The notes: generated from the letters alone by a model not told the origin. A stretch of DNA of 8,519 nt from Clostridia bacterium (GCA_017629325.1 JAGBXL010000040.1:1-8519), one strand, 5' to 3'. Positions 1-5,960 are shown, counted from the first letter of the stretch. Made by a program: numbers and translations.

Positions 1-498
1 GTAACCCATAACTTCCATACCGAGAGCTTGAGCCAAATTTGCAACCTTTGCACCAATTGCACCTAAACCTACAACACCAAGCTTTTTGCCGTAGATTTCG
101 GGGCCTGCAAAAGCACTTTTGCCTTTTTCAACAAGTGTGCCCACATTGTCGCCTTCACCTTTGAGTGTTTTTGCCCAGATAACAGAATCGGTAATCTTTC
201 TAGATGCAAGCATCAAGCCTGCAATTGTTAATTCTGCAACGGCATTAGCATTTGCACCAGGAGTATTGAAAACAACTATACCCTTTTCGCTGCATTTGTC
301 TATTGGAATGTTATTAACTCCGGCACCTGCTCTTGCAACACACTTTAAACTTTCGGGAAGGTCCATGTCGTGCATTTTAAAGCTTCTTAAGATTATGGCA
401 TCGGGATTTTTAACTTCGTCGGTTACTGTGAATAAATCAGTATCTAAATTATCAAGACCGCATTTTGCAATCTTATTAAGTGTTAAAACTTCATACAT
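1..498 (-). CDS. serA: D-3-phosphoglycerate dehydrogenase, N-terminal 166 residues (partial, runs off left edge)
   Basis: This enzyme oxidises 3-phosphoglycerate to 3-phosphohydroxypyruvate with NAD, the first step of serine biosynthesis in the cytoplasm. I translated the minus strand from the ATG at 498-496, and the frame stays open to base 1. Visible landmarks are the substrate-domain signature RAGAGVNN (residues 56-63), NTPGANANAVAEL (about 78-90), typical of the D-2-hydroxyacid dehydrogenase family, and the Rossmann dinucleotide loop GLGAIG (GxGxxG, residues 144-149). The catalytic Arg/Glu/His triad and any C-terminal ACT regulatory domain would lie beyond the window, so feedback control cannot be judged. 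The start is fixed by a GGGAGG ribosome site at 507-512. The gene lies 18 nt after serC on the same strand with no terminator between, so the two are almost certainly co-transcribed. The main uncertainty is the missing C-terminus. Confidence 0.95.
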   Translation of the reverse strand, partial: MYEVLTLNKIAKCGLDNLDTDLFTVTDEVKNPDAIILRSFKMHDMDLPESLKCVARAGAGVNNIPIDKCSEKGIVVFNTPGANANAVAELTIAGLMLASRKITDSVIWAKTLKGEGDNVGTLVEKGKSAFAGPEIYGKKLGVVGLGAIGAKVANLAQALGMEVMGY

Positions 499-506
499 AG
501 GATTTG

Positions 507-512
507 CCTCCC
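507..512 (-). promoter_or_regulatory. Ribosome binding site of serA
   Basis: On the minus strand this reads GGGAGG, 8 nt before the ATG at 498-496. It sits inside the 18-nt serC-serA gap and fixes the serA start. Confidence 0.8.
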
Positions 513-516
513 GTTT

Positions 517-1602
517 TTATTTGTTTTCAGCTTCAAATTTTTTCATAAAGTCAACAAGTGCCTGAACACCCTCAATTGGCATAGCATTGTAGATGCTTGC
601 TCTCATACCGCCAACTGAACGGTGGCCTTTTAAATTAACAAAGCCTGCAGCTGTGGCTTCTTTTATAAATTTGGCATTTAATTCGTCATTACCTGTTACA
701 AAAGGAACATTCATAAGTGAACGGTGTTTTGGATTAGCAACTGTTGCACTGAACATTTCGCTTTCGTCAAGATAAGAATAAAGAATTTCGGCTTTTTTGA
801 GGTTTGTTTTGTGCATTGCTTCAATACCGCCGTTTTCTTTTAACCACTCACAAACAAGCTTGCAAATGTAGATAGCATAGGTTGGAGGTGTGTTAAACAT
901 TGAGCCGTTTTCTGAATGTGTTTCGTAGTTAAACATTGTGGGGCAGATATCCATTGCATTTCCAATGAGGTCTTCACGGATAATAACAACTGTCAGTCCT
1001 GCAGGGCCCATGTTTTTCTGTGCACCTGCATAAATCATGCCATATTTTGAAACATCAACGGGCTCTGAAAGTATGCTTGAGCTCATATCGGCAATAAGGG
1101 GAACATCGCCTGTGTCGAGTGGGCCTTCAAATTTTGTTCCATAGATTGTGTTGTTGTGGGTGATGTGAACAAAATCTGCATCAGGAGAAAACATAGATTT
1201 ATCAATTTGGGGAATATAGTTAAAGGTTTTATCATCGGAAGAAGCAATGATTTTTGCTTCGCCATATCTTGCAGCTTCCTTCTGTGCCTTTTTAGCCCAC
1301 ATACCTGTTAAAATAAAGTCGGCTTTTTTGTTTTTGCCGTAAAGGTTTAAGGGAATCATGGCAAACTGGCTTGAAGCACCGCCCTGAAGGAATAAAACCT
1401 TGTAGTTATCGGGGATAGATAAAATTTCGCGAAGTAAAGCTTCGCAATCGTCAATAATTTTCTGGTAGTCGGAAGATCGATGACTCATCTCCATTACCGA
1501 CATACCTGAGGAACCATAGCAAACAAGCTCTGCCTGTGCTTTTTCCAAAACAGGAAGTGGAAGTGCAGACGGGCCTGCTGAAAAATTAAATACTCTGTTC
1601 AT
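517..1602 (-). CDS. serC: Phosphoserine aminotransferase
   Basis: SerC is a PLP-dependent, class V-fold aminotransferase. It converts 3-phosphohydroxypyruvate and glutamate to phosphoserine and 2-oxoglutarate, the second serine step. The reading frame gives 361 residues, the usual family length. It begins with NRVFNFSAGPSALP, a hallmark N-terminus. Residues equivalent to known active-site positions are visible: H41-R42 (phosphosubstrate binding), W102 (ring stacking), D172 (pyridine nitrogen), Q195 and the Schiff-base lysine K196 in AGAQKNMGP, and H327-R328 and R334 near the C-terminus. The frame could be opened 11 codons further upstream. I choose the ATG at 1602 because AAGGAAG (1609-1615) lies just before it, the protein then matches SerC N-termini, and the upstream option would start at or before the predicted transcription start. 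It is the first gene of a serC-serA operon. Nothing odd was seen. Confidence 0.97.
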   Translation of the reverse strand: MNRVFNFSAGPSALPLPVLEKAQAELVCYGSSGMSVMEMSHRSSDYQKIIDDCEALLREILSIPDNYKVLFLQGGASSQFAMIPLNLYGKNKKADFILTGMWAKKAQKEAARYGEAKIIASSDDKTFNYIPQIDKSMFSPDADFVHITHNNTIYGTKFEGPLDTGDVPLIADMSSSILSEPVDVSKYGMIYAGAQKNMGPAGLTVVIIREDLIGNAMDICPTMFNYETHSENGSMFNTPPTYAIYICKLVCEWLKENGGIEAMHKTNLKKAEILYSYLDESEMFSATVANPKHRSLMNVPFVTGNDELNAKFIKEATAAGFVNLKGHRSVGGMRASIYNAMPIEGVQALVDFMKKFEAENK

Positions 1603-1637
1603 TATAATCTTCCTTTCAAAAAGTTTAATTACCATTC

Positions 1638-1666
1638 ATTATAGAACATATGGTTGAATTAGTCAA
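1638..1666 (-). promoter_or_regulatory. Sigma-A-type promoter for serC-serA
   Basis: Read on the minus strand, TTGACT (1666-1661) is followed after exactly 17 nt by TATAAT (1643-1638). That is five of six and six of six matches to consensus. The predicted transcription start is near 1631, leaving a leader of about 30 nt before the serC ATG. The leader is too short for a T-box or riboswitch, so any control probably acts at initiation. Confidence 0.85.
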
Positions 1667-1698
1667 TACTCAAGGGAACTTTGGTTGATAAAAATTAT

Positions 1699-1727
1699 TT
1701 GGTGTTTTTTGTTTGTTTTTGTATAAG
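1699..1727 (+). promoter_or_regulatory. Possible weak promoter for the M23 gene
   Basis: TTGGTG (1699-1704), a 17-nt spacer and TATAAG (1722-1727) form a moderate sigma-A-like match, divergent from the serC promoter. A sporulation gene of this type would be expected to use sigma-E. I found no convincing sigma-E pair at a sensible distance: a CATACAAT-like string at 1776-1783 overlaps the chosen start codon. Treat this as tentative. Confidence 0.3.
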
Positions 1728-1781
1728 TTTATAAACTGTAATAAATTTCCTCCAAAAAAATATAATATAAGAGATAATACA

Positions 1782-2576
1782 ATGGGAAGTGATAGCTTGA
1801 AATATAAACGCAATAGAAAGAGTGCTTCTAAATATATTTATTTTTCGGAAGAACGAAACAGAATTAAAAAATGCAAAAAATCCAAATTAAAAATAAAGCT
1901 TTCGGCAGCCTGTATTTTTACTCTTATTATATTTTCAGCGTCGAAATTTTCGGGCATAAATTCTAATGATATCAAAAGTGTTTTTACCAAAAGCCCTGGT
2001 GGAATATCTAAAAAGGCAGAGCTTTTTTTAGGTGAAACAATAAAAACGCTTGCAGATTTATGTTCCCCTGTTTTTATGCCTCAAAAAGATAAAAAAACAG
2101 ATGCCGTTGCGGTTGCCGAAAAAGTTTCTGCTTCAGATGGCAACCAAACAGTTAGCCCACAGATGCCAAAAGAAGAAGCCTTTGTTTTTTCGCCATCAAA
2201 CCCCTGCCCAGGTAGAATTTCTTCGGAATTTGGCGAAAGGGTGCACCCTTTAAATAACACCGCCACCTTTCATAACGGAATAGACATTGCAGCAGAGGGC
2301 GGCACACAAATCCGTGCTGCCTTTGATGGAACAGTTATAACAAGCGAATATAACGAATTTTCGGGAAACTATATTGTTATAGACCATTCAAACGGCTACA
2401 CCTCATCTTATGCACACCTTAGAGAATGTGTTTCAAAAAAAGGCGACATAGTTAAAAAAGGGCAGCTGATTGGCTACATGGGTGCAACAGGGAATGCAAC
2501 AGGACCTCACCTGCATTTTGAAATAAGGCTTAATGGCACCCCCCTTAACCCAATGGAGCTTATAAAAGCAGGCTGA
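1782..2576 (+). CDS. spoIVFA: Membrane-anchored M23 (LytM) metallopeptidase, SpoIVFA-like
   Basis: In Bacillus, SpoIVFA is a mother-cell protein of the outer forespore membrane that holds and inhibits the intramembrane protease SpoIVFB. The 264-residue product from the ATG at 1782 has a strongly basic N-terminal cytoplasmic stretch (about 6-40), one membrane segment (about 41-55), a low-complexity linker (about 56-140) and a C-terminal LytM/M23 domain (about 144-260). The domain contains HNGIDIA (H164, D168), AHL (H212) and GPHLHFE (H243, H245). These are the HxxxD and HxH motifs of active M23 endopeptidases, so the Zn site looks intact, whereas the Bacillus protein is regarded as degenerate. 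The open frame reaches a TTG at 1713, but that lies before the putative promoter -10. No strong ribosome site precedes 1782, so the start is not certain. The neighbour downstream is an M50 protease, which supports the SpoIVFA name. Another membrane-anchored M23 cell-wall hydrolase is the alternative. Confidence 0.8.
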   Translation: MGSDSLKYKRNRKSASKYIYFSEERNRIKKCKKSKLKIKLSAACIFTLIIFSASKFSGINSNDIKSVFTKSPGGISKKAELFLGETIKTLADLCSPVFMPQKDKKTDAVAVAEKVSASDGNQTVSPQMPKEEAFVFSPSNPCPGRISSEFGERVHPLNNTATFHNGIDIAAEGGTQIRAAFDGTVITSEYNEFSGNYIVIDHSNGYTSSYAHLRECVSKKGDIVKKGQLIGYMGATGNATGPHLHFEIRLNGTPLNPMELIKAG

Positions 2577-2582
2577 GCCTGC
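2568..2582 (+). repeat. Small hairpin with the M23 stop codon in its loop
   Basis: GCAGGC (2568-2573) and GCCTGC (2577-2582) are perfectly complementary, and the 3-nt loop is the TGA stop of the M23 gene. There is no following T-run, so it is not a classical intrinsic terminator. It could influence mRNA stability or be chance. Confidence 0.4.
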
Positions 2583-2627
2583 ACCCATATCGCGTGCCAA
2601 AACTCATTAACATACATTCCCGCGAAC

Positions 2628-2688
2628 AAGAAAAGCGGCTTCGCCGCACCGCCTTTGGTGGAAGTGCGGAGCTATAACCGCTTTTCTT
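2628..2688. repeat. Nested palindrome in the spoIVFA-spoIVFB gap
   Basis: AAGAAAAGCGG (2628-2638) pairs perfectly with CCGCTTTTCTT (2678-2688). Inside it, CCGCAC (2644-2649) pairs with GTGCGG (2664-2669), and GCGGC (2635-2639) can alternatively pair with GCCGC (2643-2647). The outer and inner stems can coexist, giving one compound structure. The region is more GC-rich than its surroundings. No T-run follows, so a plain terminator is unlikely. Together with the next two hairpins it makes up most of the non-coding gap 2577-2836. Confidence 0.75.
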
Positions 2689-2695
2689 AAGCCAT

Positions 2696-2738
2696 GTGCA
2701 TTTTTGAAAAGCAGTAGGCTTTTCAAAAAATCTTGCAC
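2696..2738. repeat. Second hairpin of the intergenic palindrome cluster
   Basis: TTTTTGAAAAGC (2701-2712) is the exact reverse complement of GCTTTTCAAAAA (2718-2729), with a 5-nt loop. After a short asymmetric bulge the stem can continue as GTGCA (2696-2700) with TGCAC (2734-2738). The 3' arm ends in A residues on the plus strand, so it does not look like an intrinsic terminator. Confidence 0.75.
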
Positions 2739-2754
2739 GGCAATACAATCAAAG

Positions 2755-2796
2755 TTTTTTACTGTATAGAAACGAAGTTTCCTATACAGTAAAAAA
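2755..2796. repeat. Third, long hairpin of the intergenic palindrome cluster
   Basis: The left arm 2755-2773 (TTTTTTACTGTATAGAAAC) pairs with the right arm 2777-2796 around a 3-nt GAA loop. There is one unpaired C at 2781, so 19 base pairs form. Both outer ends are A/T runs, but the 3' side is A-rich on the plus strand, so it lacks a U-tract in that direction. It lies about 30 nt before the ribosome site of the M50 gene. Confidence 0.8.
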
Positions 2797-2824
2797 AGAG
2801 CAAATTCCTGTATTATAAAATAAT

Positions 2825-2833
2825 AAAGGTGAT
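2825..2833 (+). promoter_or_regulatory. Ribosome binding site without a canonical start codon, upstream of the M50 gene
   Basis: AAAGGTGAT is a good Shine-Dalgarno match. At normal spacing the codon in the M50 frame is ATA (2837), then ATT (2843). No ATG, GTG or TTG occurs in this frame between the upstream stop (2816-2818) and the GTG at 2879, which has no ribosome site of its own. Confidence 0.6.
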
Positions 2834-2878
2834 AGTATAAATATTTCATTTAAATTAAGCAAATGGATTTGCCTTTGC

Positions 2879-3682
2879 GTGTTTTTTTCCTGCCTGTTTT
2901 ATAGAACACAGGAGCTTTTTTTAGTGTATCTTGCCACGCTTCTTCACGAAATAGCTCACCTTATTATGTGCGTTTATTTAAAAGAAAAGCCAAAAGAAAT
3001 CTGCCTTGGAATTTTCGGTGCGGTTTTAAAAACCGAATATGTTGAAAACTCTAAAAATAAATTTCTTATATCATTGGCAGGCCCTCTTATGAGCCTCATA
3101 GTATTTATATATATGTGTGCCTTTGGTTTTTTGTTTTCCATAAATAATTTCAGCTACCGCTTTTTTGCAATCTGTAATTTTTCTGTGGGATCCATTAACC
3201 TTCTGCCTCTTTCGCCCCTCGATGGCGGAGCAATGCTTAAAGCCTTTTTTATAAGGCATAGCGGAATTATCGGCGGAAGCAAAATATATATGATGCTTTC
3301 ATCCGTTTTTTGCTTTGCCTTTTTTATTTGCAATTTTTATTTGATTGCTTCGGGGCTTTTTAACCCCAGTCTTTTTATGTTTCTTATTTTTTCTCTTTGG
3401 GGAATAAGGTTTGAAAAGCTTTGCAGCCTGCGGGAGAAAAACACCGTGCTTTCAGGAAGATTTAAACCAAAGAAAAAACTAAAGTTTATTTTCTGCGATT
3501 GGGAAAGCGAGCTTATGGGCCTTGCCAAGCACATAGGAGGAGACTATACCCTCCTTATTGCCGCATTTAGCGGAGAAAGATTTTACGGTGAATTAAATCA
3601 GTTTGAAATAACCGACGGAATACAGAAATACGGGGCACTTTGCACAGTGAAAGACTACATAGAAAAAAGGGCCAGAATCTAA
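2879..3682 (+). CDS. spoIVFB: M50 site-2-type intramembrane metalloprotease, SpoIVFB-like
   Basis: SpoIVFB cleaves the pro-sequence of sigma-K inside the mother-cell membrane during sporulation. Numbered from the GTG at 2879 (267 residues), the zinc motif HEIAH is H23, E24, H27. The third ligand is D115 in NLLPLSPLDGG, and an AGPL motif at 67-70 matches the family. Hydrophobic segments lie at about 11-30, 62-86, 95-112, 137-157 and 163-175. A soluble tail (about 176-267) occupies the place of the CBS-like domain of SpoIVFB. The coordinates use the only canonical start, but I think the real N-terminus lies upstream. The frame is open back to 2819 and adds NISFKLSKWICLC, which completes a first membrane helix and, from 2837, gives 281 residues, close to the usual length. 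The good ribosome site at 2825-2833 would then be used with an ATA or ATT codon, or an ATG was lost by mutation or base-call error. The neighbour upstream is the SpoIVFA-like protein. Confidence 0.85.
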   Translation: MFFSCLFYRTQELFLVYLATLLHEIAHLIMCVYLKEKPKEICLGIFGAVLKTEYVENSKNKFLISLAGPLMSLIVFIYMCAFGFLFSINNFSYRFFAICNFSVGSINLLPLSPLDGGAMLKAFFIRHSGIIGGSKIYMMLSSVFCFAFFICNFYLIASGLFNPSLFMFLIFSLWGIRFEKLCSLREKNTVLSGRFKPKKKLKFIFCDWESELMGLAKHIGGDYTLLIAAFSGERFYGELNQFEITDGIQKYGALCTVKDYIEKRARI

Positions 3683-3765
3683 AAATATAAAATCCGGGGA
3701 ATGTTTGGTGAAGATAAGGTCAATAAACTTATAGAATATCTCCCAAAATTTAGATAATTATACTG
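3683..3765 (+). other. Short tail after the M50 stop, no confident gene
   Basis: After the TAA at 3680-3682 the same frame stays open to a TAA at 3755-3757. It contains an ATG at 3701 and would encode 18 residues (MFGEDKVNKLIEYLPKFR). GGGGA lies directly against the ATG, too close for a normal ribosome site. It may be the remnant of a longer C-terminus or chance. I do not call it a gene. Confidence 0.3.
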
Positions 3766-3796
3766 AAAACTGACAATGCGATATTGTCAGTTTTTT
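3766..3796 (+). terminator. Intrinsic terminator after the M50 gene
   Basis: AAAACTGACAAT (3766-3777) and ATTGTCAGTTTT (3783-3794) form a perfect 12-bp stem with a 5-nt loop, and the T-run continues to 3796. It ends the spoIVF transcript. Its 3' arm also provides the -35 box of the next promoter. Confidence 0.9.
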
Positions 3797-3812
3797 GTGT
3801 TTATGTTATAAT
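3784..3812 (+). promoter_or_regulatory. Promoter of the diguanylate cyclase, embedded in the terminator
   Basis: TTGTCA (3784-3789), 17 nt, TATAAT (3807-3812), with the extended -10 TG at 3804-3805. The -35 lies inside the 3' arm of the preceding terminator. The predicted start is near 3819, leaving a leader of about 50 nt. Confidence 0.75.
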
Positions 3813-3853
3813 CAATGCATAAATAATATTATCATACTCTCAGATTACAAATG

Positions 3854-3862
3854 AAGGTGGGG
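3854..3862 (+). promoter_or_regulatory. Ribosome binding site that sets the cyclase start
   Basis: AAGGTGGGG lies 6 nt before the ATG at 3869. An in-frame ATG at 3851 overlaps this site and has no ribosome site itself, so 3869 is preferred. Confidence 0.75.
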
Positions 3863-3868
3863 TATTAT

Positions 3869-4963
3869 ATGAGTTATATTGGTATTATAACAACAATTTT
3901 GTCGCATATTGTTGCGGCTTTATATATGCAAAAAACTAAGTATAATAAATCTGTTACGGCTTTCTTTTGGGGAATATATGCAATTATTTCCCTGTTTGTT
4001 ATGCTTTTTCAAAAAAATATTGCCGTGGGATTTTTCATTATGTTATTTTTGCAGGCAATTATCTTTTATATAACGGCATTAGGTTCTTTTGGCGAAAAAA
4101 CCTTTCTTCTTCTTACATACGCCAACTCATTTTGCATTTGTATTGGTGTGAATCTGATTTTATCAGCTTTTTCGCATTTGCAATTCTATGCAATCGTATC
4201 GGTTATAATAATGCACTTGTTTTTATATAAAGTCCTGATGCCCATTTACAAAAAATCCAGAATATTTCTTTCTTCGGGCTGGTGGAAGCTTAATATCGTA
4301 TTAATTTTCTTTTTAATTCAATTTTTAAACCAATATGCTTTTAATATTGTTAATAGAAGCAGTGCACATAATTTAATTTTTGATTTTGCCATTTTCAGTA
4401 CCATTTTTTATTTAGTCCTGATTTTAATTTTTGATTCAGTAAAAGATGTTGCAGAAATGAATAAAAAGTCATACGAAAATGACAGACTGAAAAATATTGC
4501 CTATACAGATGCTTTAACAAATATGAAAAACAGAGCAGCATATATGAAATTTGCCAGAAAACAAATGTTAAAACACAGAAAGAACAAAAAGTTAAATATT
4601 ATACTGGTTATAATGGATATTGATGGGTTTAAAAAAATCAATGATACAAAAGGACACGCTGCAGGAGATAAAATATTAAAACAGGTTGCTGCTGTTATTA
4701 CCAGACATTGTGAACTTATTAAATGTAAAAGCTTCAGAATTGGCGGCGATGAGTTTGTTTTGCTGCTGGAAAACAAACAAATATCTGACGCAGAAAATTT
4801 GGCAGATAGAATAAATGAAGAATTATTTAACCTGAATAATATTACCCTTACTCACGGCATGCAAAAGGTGAATTTTAATGATGAAAAACCCTTTGATGTT
4901 GCCTTTGAAAAGGCTGATGCACTTATGTATGCAAAGAAGCATCAAATGGGGATTAGTGAGTAA
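3869..4963 (+). CDS. Membrane-bound diguanylate cyclase (GGDEF)
   Basis: GGDEF proteins condense two GTP to cyclic di-GMP, a second messenger controlling motility, adhesion and, in some Clostridia, sporulation-related traits. The 364-residue product has about seven hydrophobic segments (roughly 5-20, 31-47, 51-70, 78-100, 106-122, 140-160, 172-189). These form a polytopic sensor region with no family I recognise, followed by a short linker and a GGDEF domain (about 206-358). Catalytic features are present: metal-binding D250 in MDIDGFKKIND, N258, D267 in GHAAGDKIL, the GGDEF signature at 292-296, and the late ADALMYAKK motif. The inhibitory-site RxxD that normally precedes GGDEF by five residues is absent, so product feedback through the I-site is not expected. 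The gene stands alone between two terminators with its own promoter, so it is probably a monocistronic insertion in this locus. The ligand sensed is unknown. Confidence 0.92.
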   Translation: MSYIGIITTILSHIVAALYMQKTKYNKSVTAFFWGIYAIISLFVMLFQKNIAVGFFIMLFLQAIIFYITALGSFGEKTFLLLTYANSFCICIGVNLILSAFSHLQFYAIVSVIIMHLFLYKVLMPIYKKSRIFLSSGWWKLNIVLIFFLIQFLNQYAFNIVNRSSAHNLIFDFAIFSTIFYLVLILIFDSVKDVAEMNKKSYENDRLKNIAYTDALTNMKNRAAYMKFARKQMLKHRKNKKLNIILVIMDIDGFKKINDTKGHAAGDKILKQVAAVITRHCELIKCKSFRIGGDEFVLLLENKQISDAENLADRINEELFNLNNITLTHGMQKVNFNDEKPFDVAFEKADALMYAKKHQMGISE

Positions 4964-4987
4964 AGCTCAACAGTTTAATTTAATAAT

Positions 4988-5021
4988 AAAAACTGACGGC
5001 ATAAAGTGTTGTCAGTTTTTT
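4988..5021 (+). terminator. Intrinsic terminator after the cyclase gene
   Basis: AAAAACTGAC (4988-4997) pairs with GTCAGTTTTT (5011-5020). The stem can extend inward through two G-T pairs, then C-G and A-T, leaving a small loop. A T-run ends at 5021. It closely resembles the terminator at 3766-3796. Confidence 0.88.
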
Positions 5022-5037
5022 GTTTTTGTGATAAAAT
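5009..5037 (+). promoter_or_regulatory. Promoter of the nuclease-radical SAM operon, embedded in the terminator
   Basis: TTGTCA (5009-5014), 17 nt, TAAAAT (5032-5037), with TG at 5029-5030 as an extended -10. As at 3784-3812, the -35 is formed by the 3' arm of the terminator. The predicted start is near 5044, about 30 nt before the nuclease ATG. Confidence 0.7.
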
Positions 5038-5075
5038 TGTAATAATATAAAACACAATCTGCGTGAGGTACAAAA

Positions 5076-5960
5076 ATGAAACAAAGATTTTTAAGCTTAA
5101 TATCTGTCATTTTGGCTCTGTGCATTTTAACAGGGTGCCTAAGCTCACCCACATTGCCAGAAAAAAGCATTGTTTCCTCGTCAACTCTCCCCGATTTTTC
5201 GGGAACAGCCTACATTGAATTAAATGGAAATGTGCCATATTTTTCGCCCGATGATTACCCAAAAGAAAGCTTTGAAGAATATAGCGAGCTGGATTCTTTG
5301 GGCAGGTGCGGAGTGTGCGTTGCAAATATAGGTCCCGATTTAATGCCAACTGAGGAAAGAGGCTACATAGGCTCTGTTAAGCCCAGCGGCTGGCATAGTG
5401 TTAAATACGATTTTATAGACGGGAAATATTTATATAACCGCTGCCATTTAATAGGCTATCAGCTTTCGGGTGAAAATGCCAACGAAAGAAATCTTATAAC
5501 AGGCACAAGATTTTTAAATATTGAGGGTATGCTCCCCTTTGAAAATATGATAGCACAGTATGTTAGAGCAACTAAAAACCATGTGCTTTTAAGAGTTACA
5601 CCCGATTTTCACGAAGACGAGCTTCTGGCAAGAGGGGTTATAATGGAGGCAATGTCGGTTGAAGATAAGGGCGAAGGAATTTTATTTAATGTGTATTGCT
5701 ACAATGCGCAAAAAGGTGTTATAATAGACTATGAAACTGGAGAAAGCTATGAAGAATTTAAGGAAATAGCCTTCCCCGAAGAATATGGAAATAATAAAAA
5801 ACAGGAATATATTCTTAATAAAAATTCCAAAAAAATTCACTACCCCTCCTGCACAGGTGCAAAAAACACAAGTGAAAAAAACAAGGAGTATTACAGCGGA
5901 TTTTTAAAGGATTTAAAAGATAATGGCTACCTGCCATGCGGAATATGCAAACCGCAATAA
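5076..5960 (+). CDS. Lipoprotein DNA/RNA non-specific endonuclease with C-terminal Ada-type zinc module
   Basis: This is probably an exported, membrane-tethered nuclease of the EndA/NUC1 (beta-beta-alpha metal) superfamily that cuts DNA or RNA outside the membrane. The 294-residue product starts with a lipoprotein signal (KQRF, a hydrophobic core, lipobox LTGC with C21 as the lipidated residue). The nuclease domain (about 40-210) holds GRCGVCVANIG (76-86), the active-site motif YNRCHLIG with likely general base H124, and NLITGTRFLNIEGMLPFEN (139-157), which carries the metal-binding Asn region. The C-terminal 50 residues (about 245-293) resemble the Ada-like zinc-binding module: NKNSKKIHYPSC, then GYLPCGICKP, with candidate ligands H255, C259, C288 and C291. 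The start has a TGAGG ribosome site at 5064-5068. Its stop codon overlaps the ribosome site of the radical SAM gene, so the two are co-transcribed. Possible roles are nucleic-acid scavenging or DNA uptake. The sequence does not decide between them. Confidence 0.88.
   Translation: MKQRFLSLISVILALCILTGCLSSPTLPEKSIVSSSTLPDFSGTAYIELNGNVPYFSPDDYPKESFEEYSELDSLGRCGVCVANIGPDLMPTEERGYIGSVKPSGWHSVKYDFIDGKYLYNRCHLIGYQLSGENANERNLITGTRFLNIEGMLPFENMIAQYVRATKNHVLLRVTPDFHEDELLARGVIMEAMSVEDKGEGILFNVYCYNAQKGVIIDYETGESYEEFKEIAFPEEYGNNKKQEYILNKNSKKIHYPSCTGAKNTSEKNKEYYSGFLKDLKDNGYLPCGICKPQ

Noticed and set aside
119..565. Plus-strand open frame of 148 codons
   Set aside because: It lies antisense to serA and the end of serC, both of which have clear family motifs, and shows no recognisable domain.
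1603..1637. Riboswitch or T-box ahead of serC
   Set aside because: The strong promoter at 1638-1666 leaves only about 30 nt of leader, too little for such an element.
1713..1781. Upstream TTG start extending the M23 protein by 23 residues
   Set aside because: It has no ribosome site and precedes the putative -10. Starting at 1782 gives a normal basic N-terminus and membrane anchor.
2755..2796. Intrinsic terminator between spoIVFA and spoIVFB
   Set aside because: The stem is long, but the bases after the 3' arm on the plus strand are A-rich, not T-rich. In the minus direction the arm is likewise followed by A residues.
2560..2849. Two minus-strand frames (62 and 80 codons) in the spoIVFA-spoIVFB gap
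   Set aside because: They run through the palindromes, have no convincing ribosome site, and their composition follows the repeats. They are more likely by-products of the element than genes.
4501..4776. Minus-strand 91-codon frame inside the cyclase gene
   Set aside because: It is antisense to the conserved GGDEF domain and has no domain of its own.
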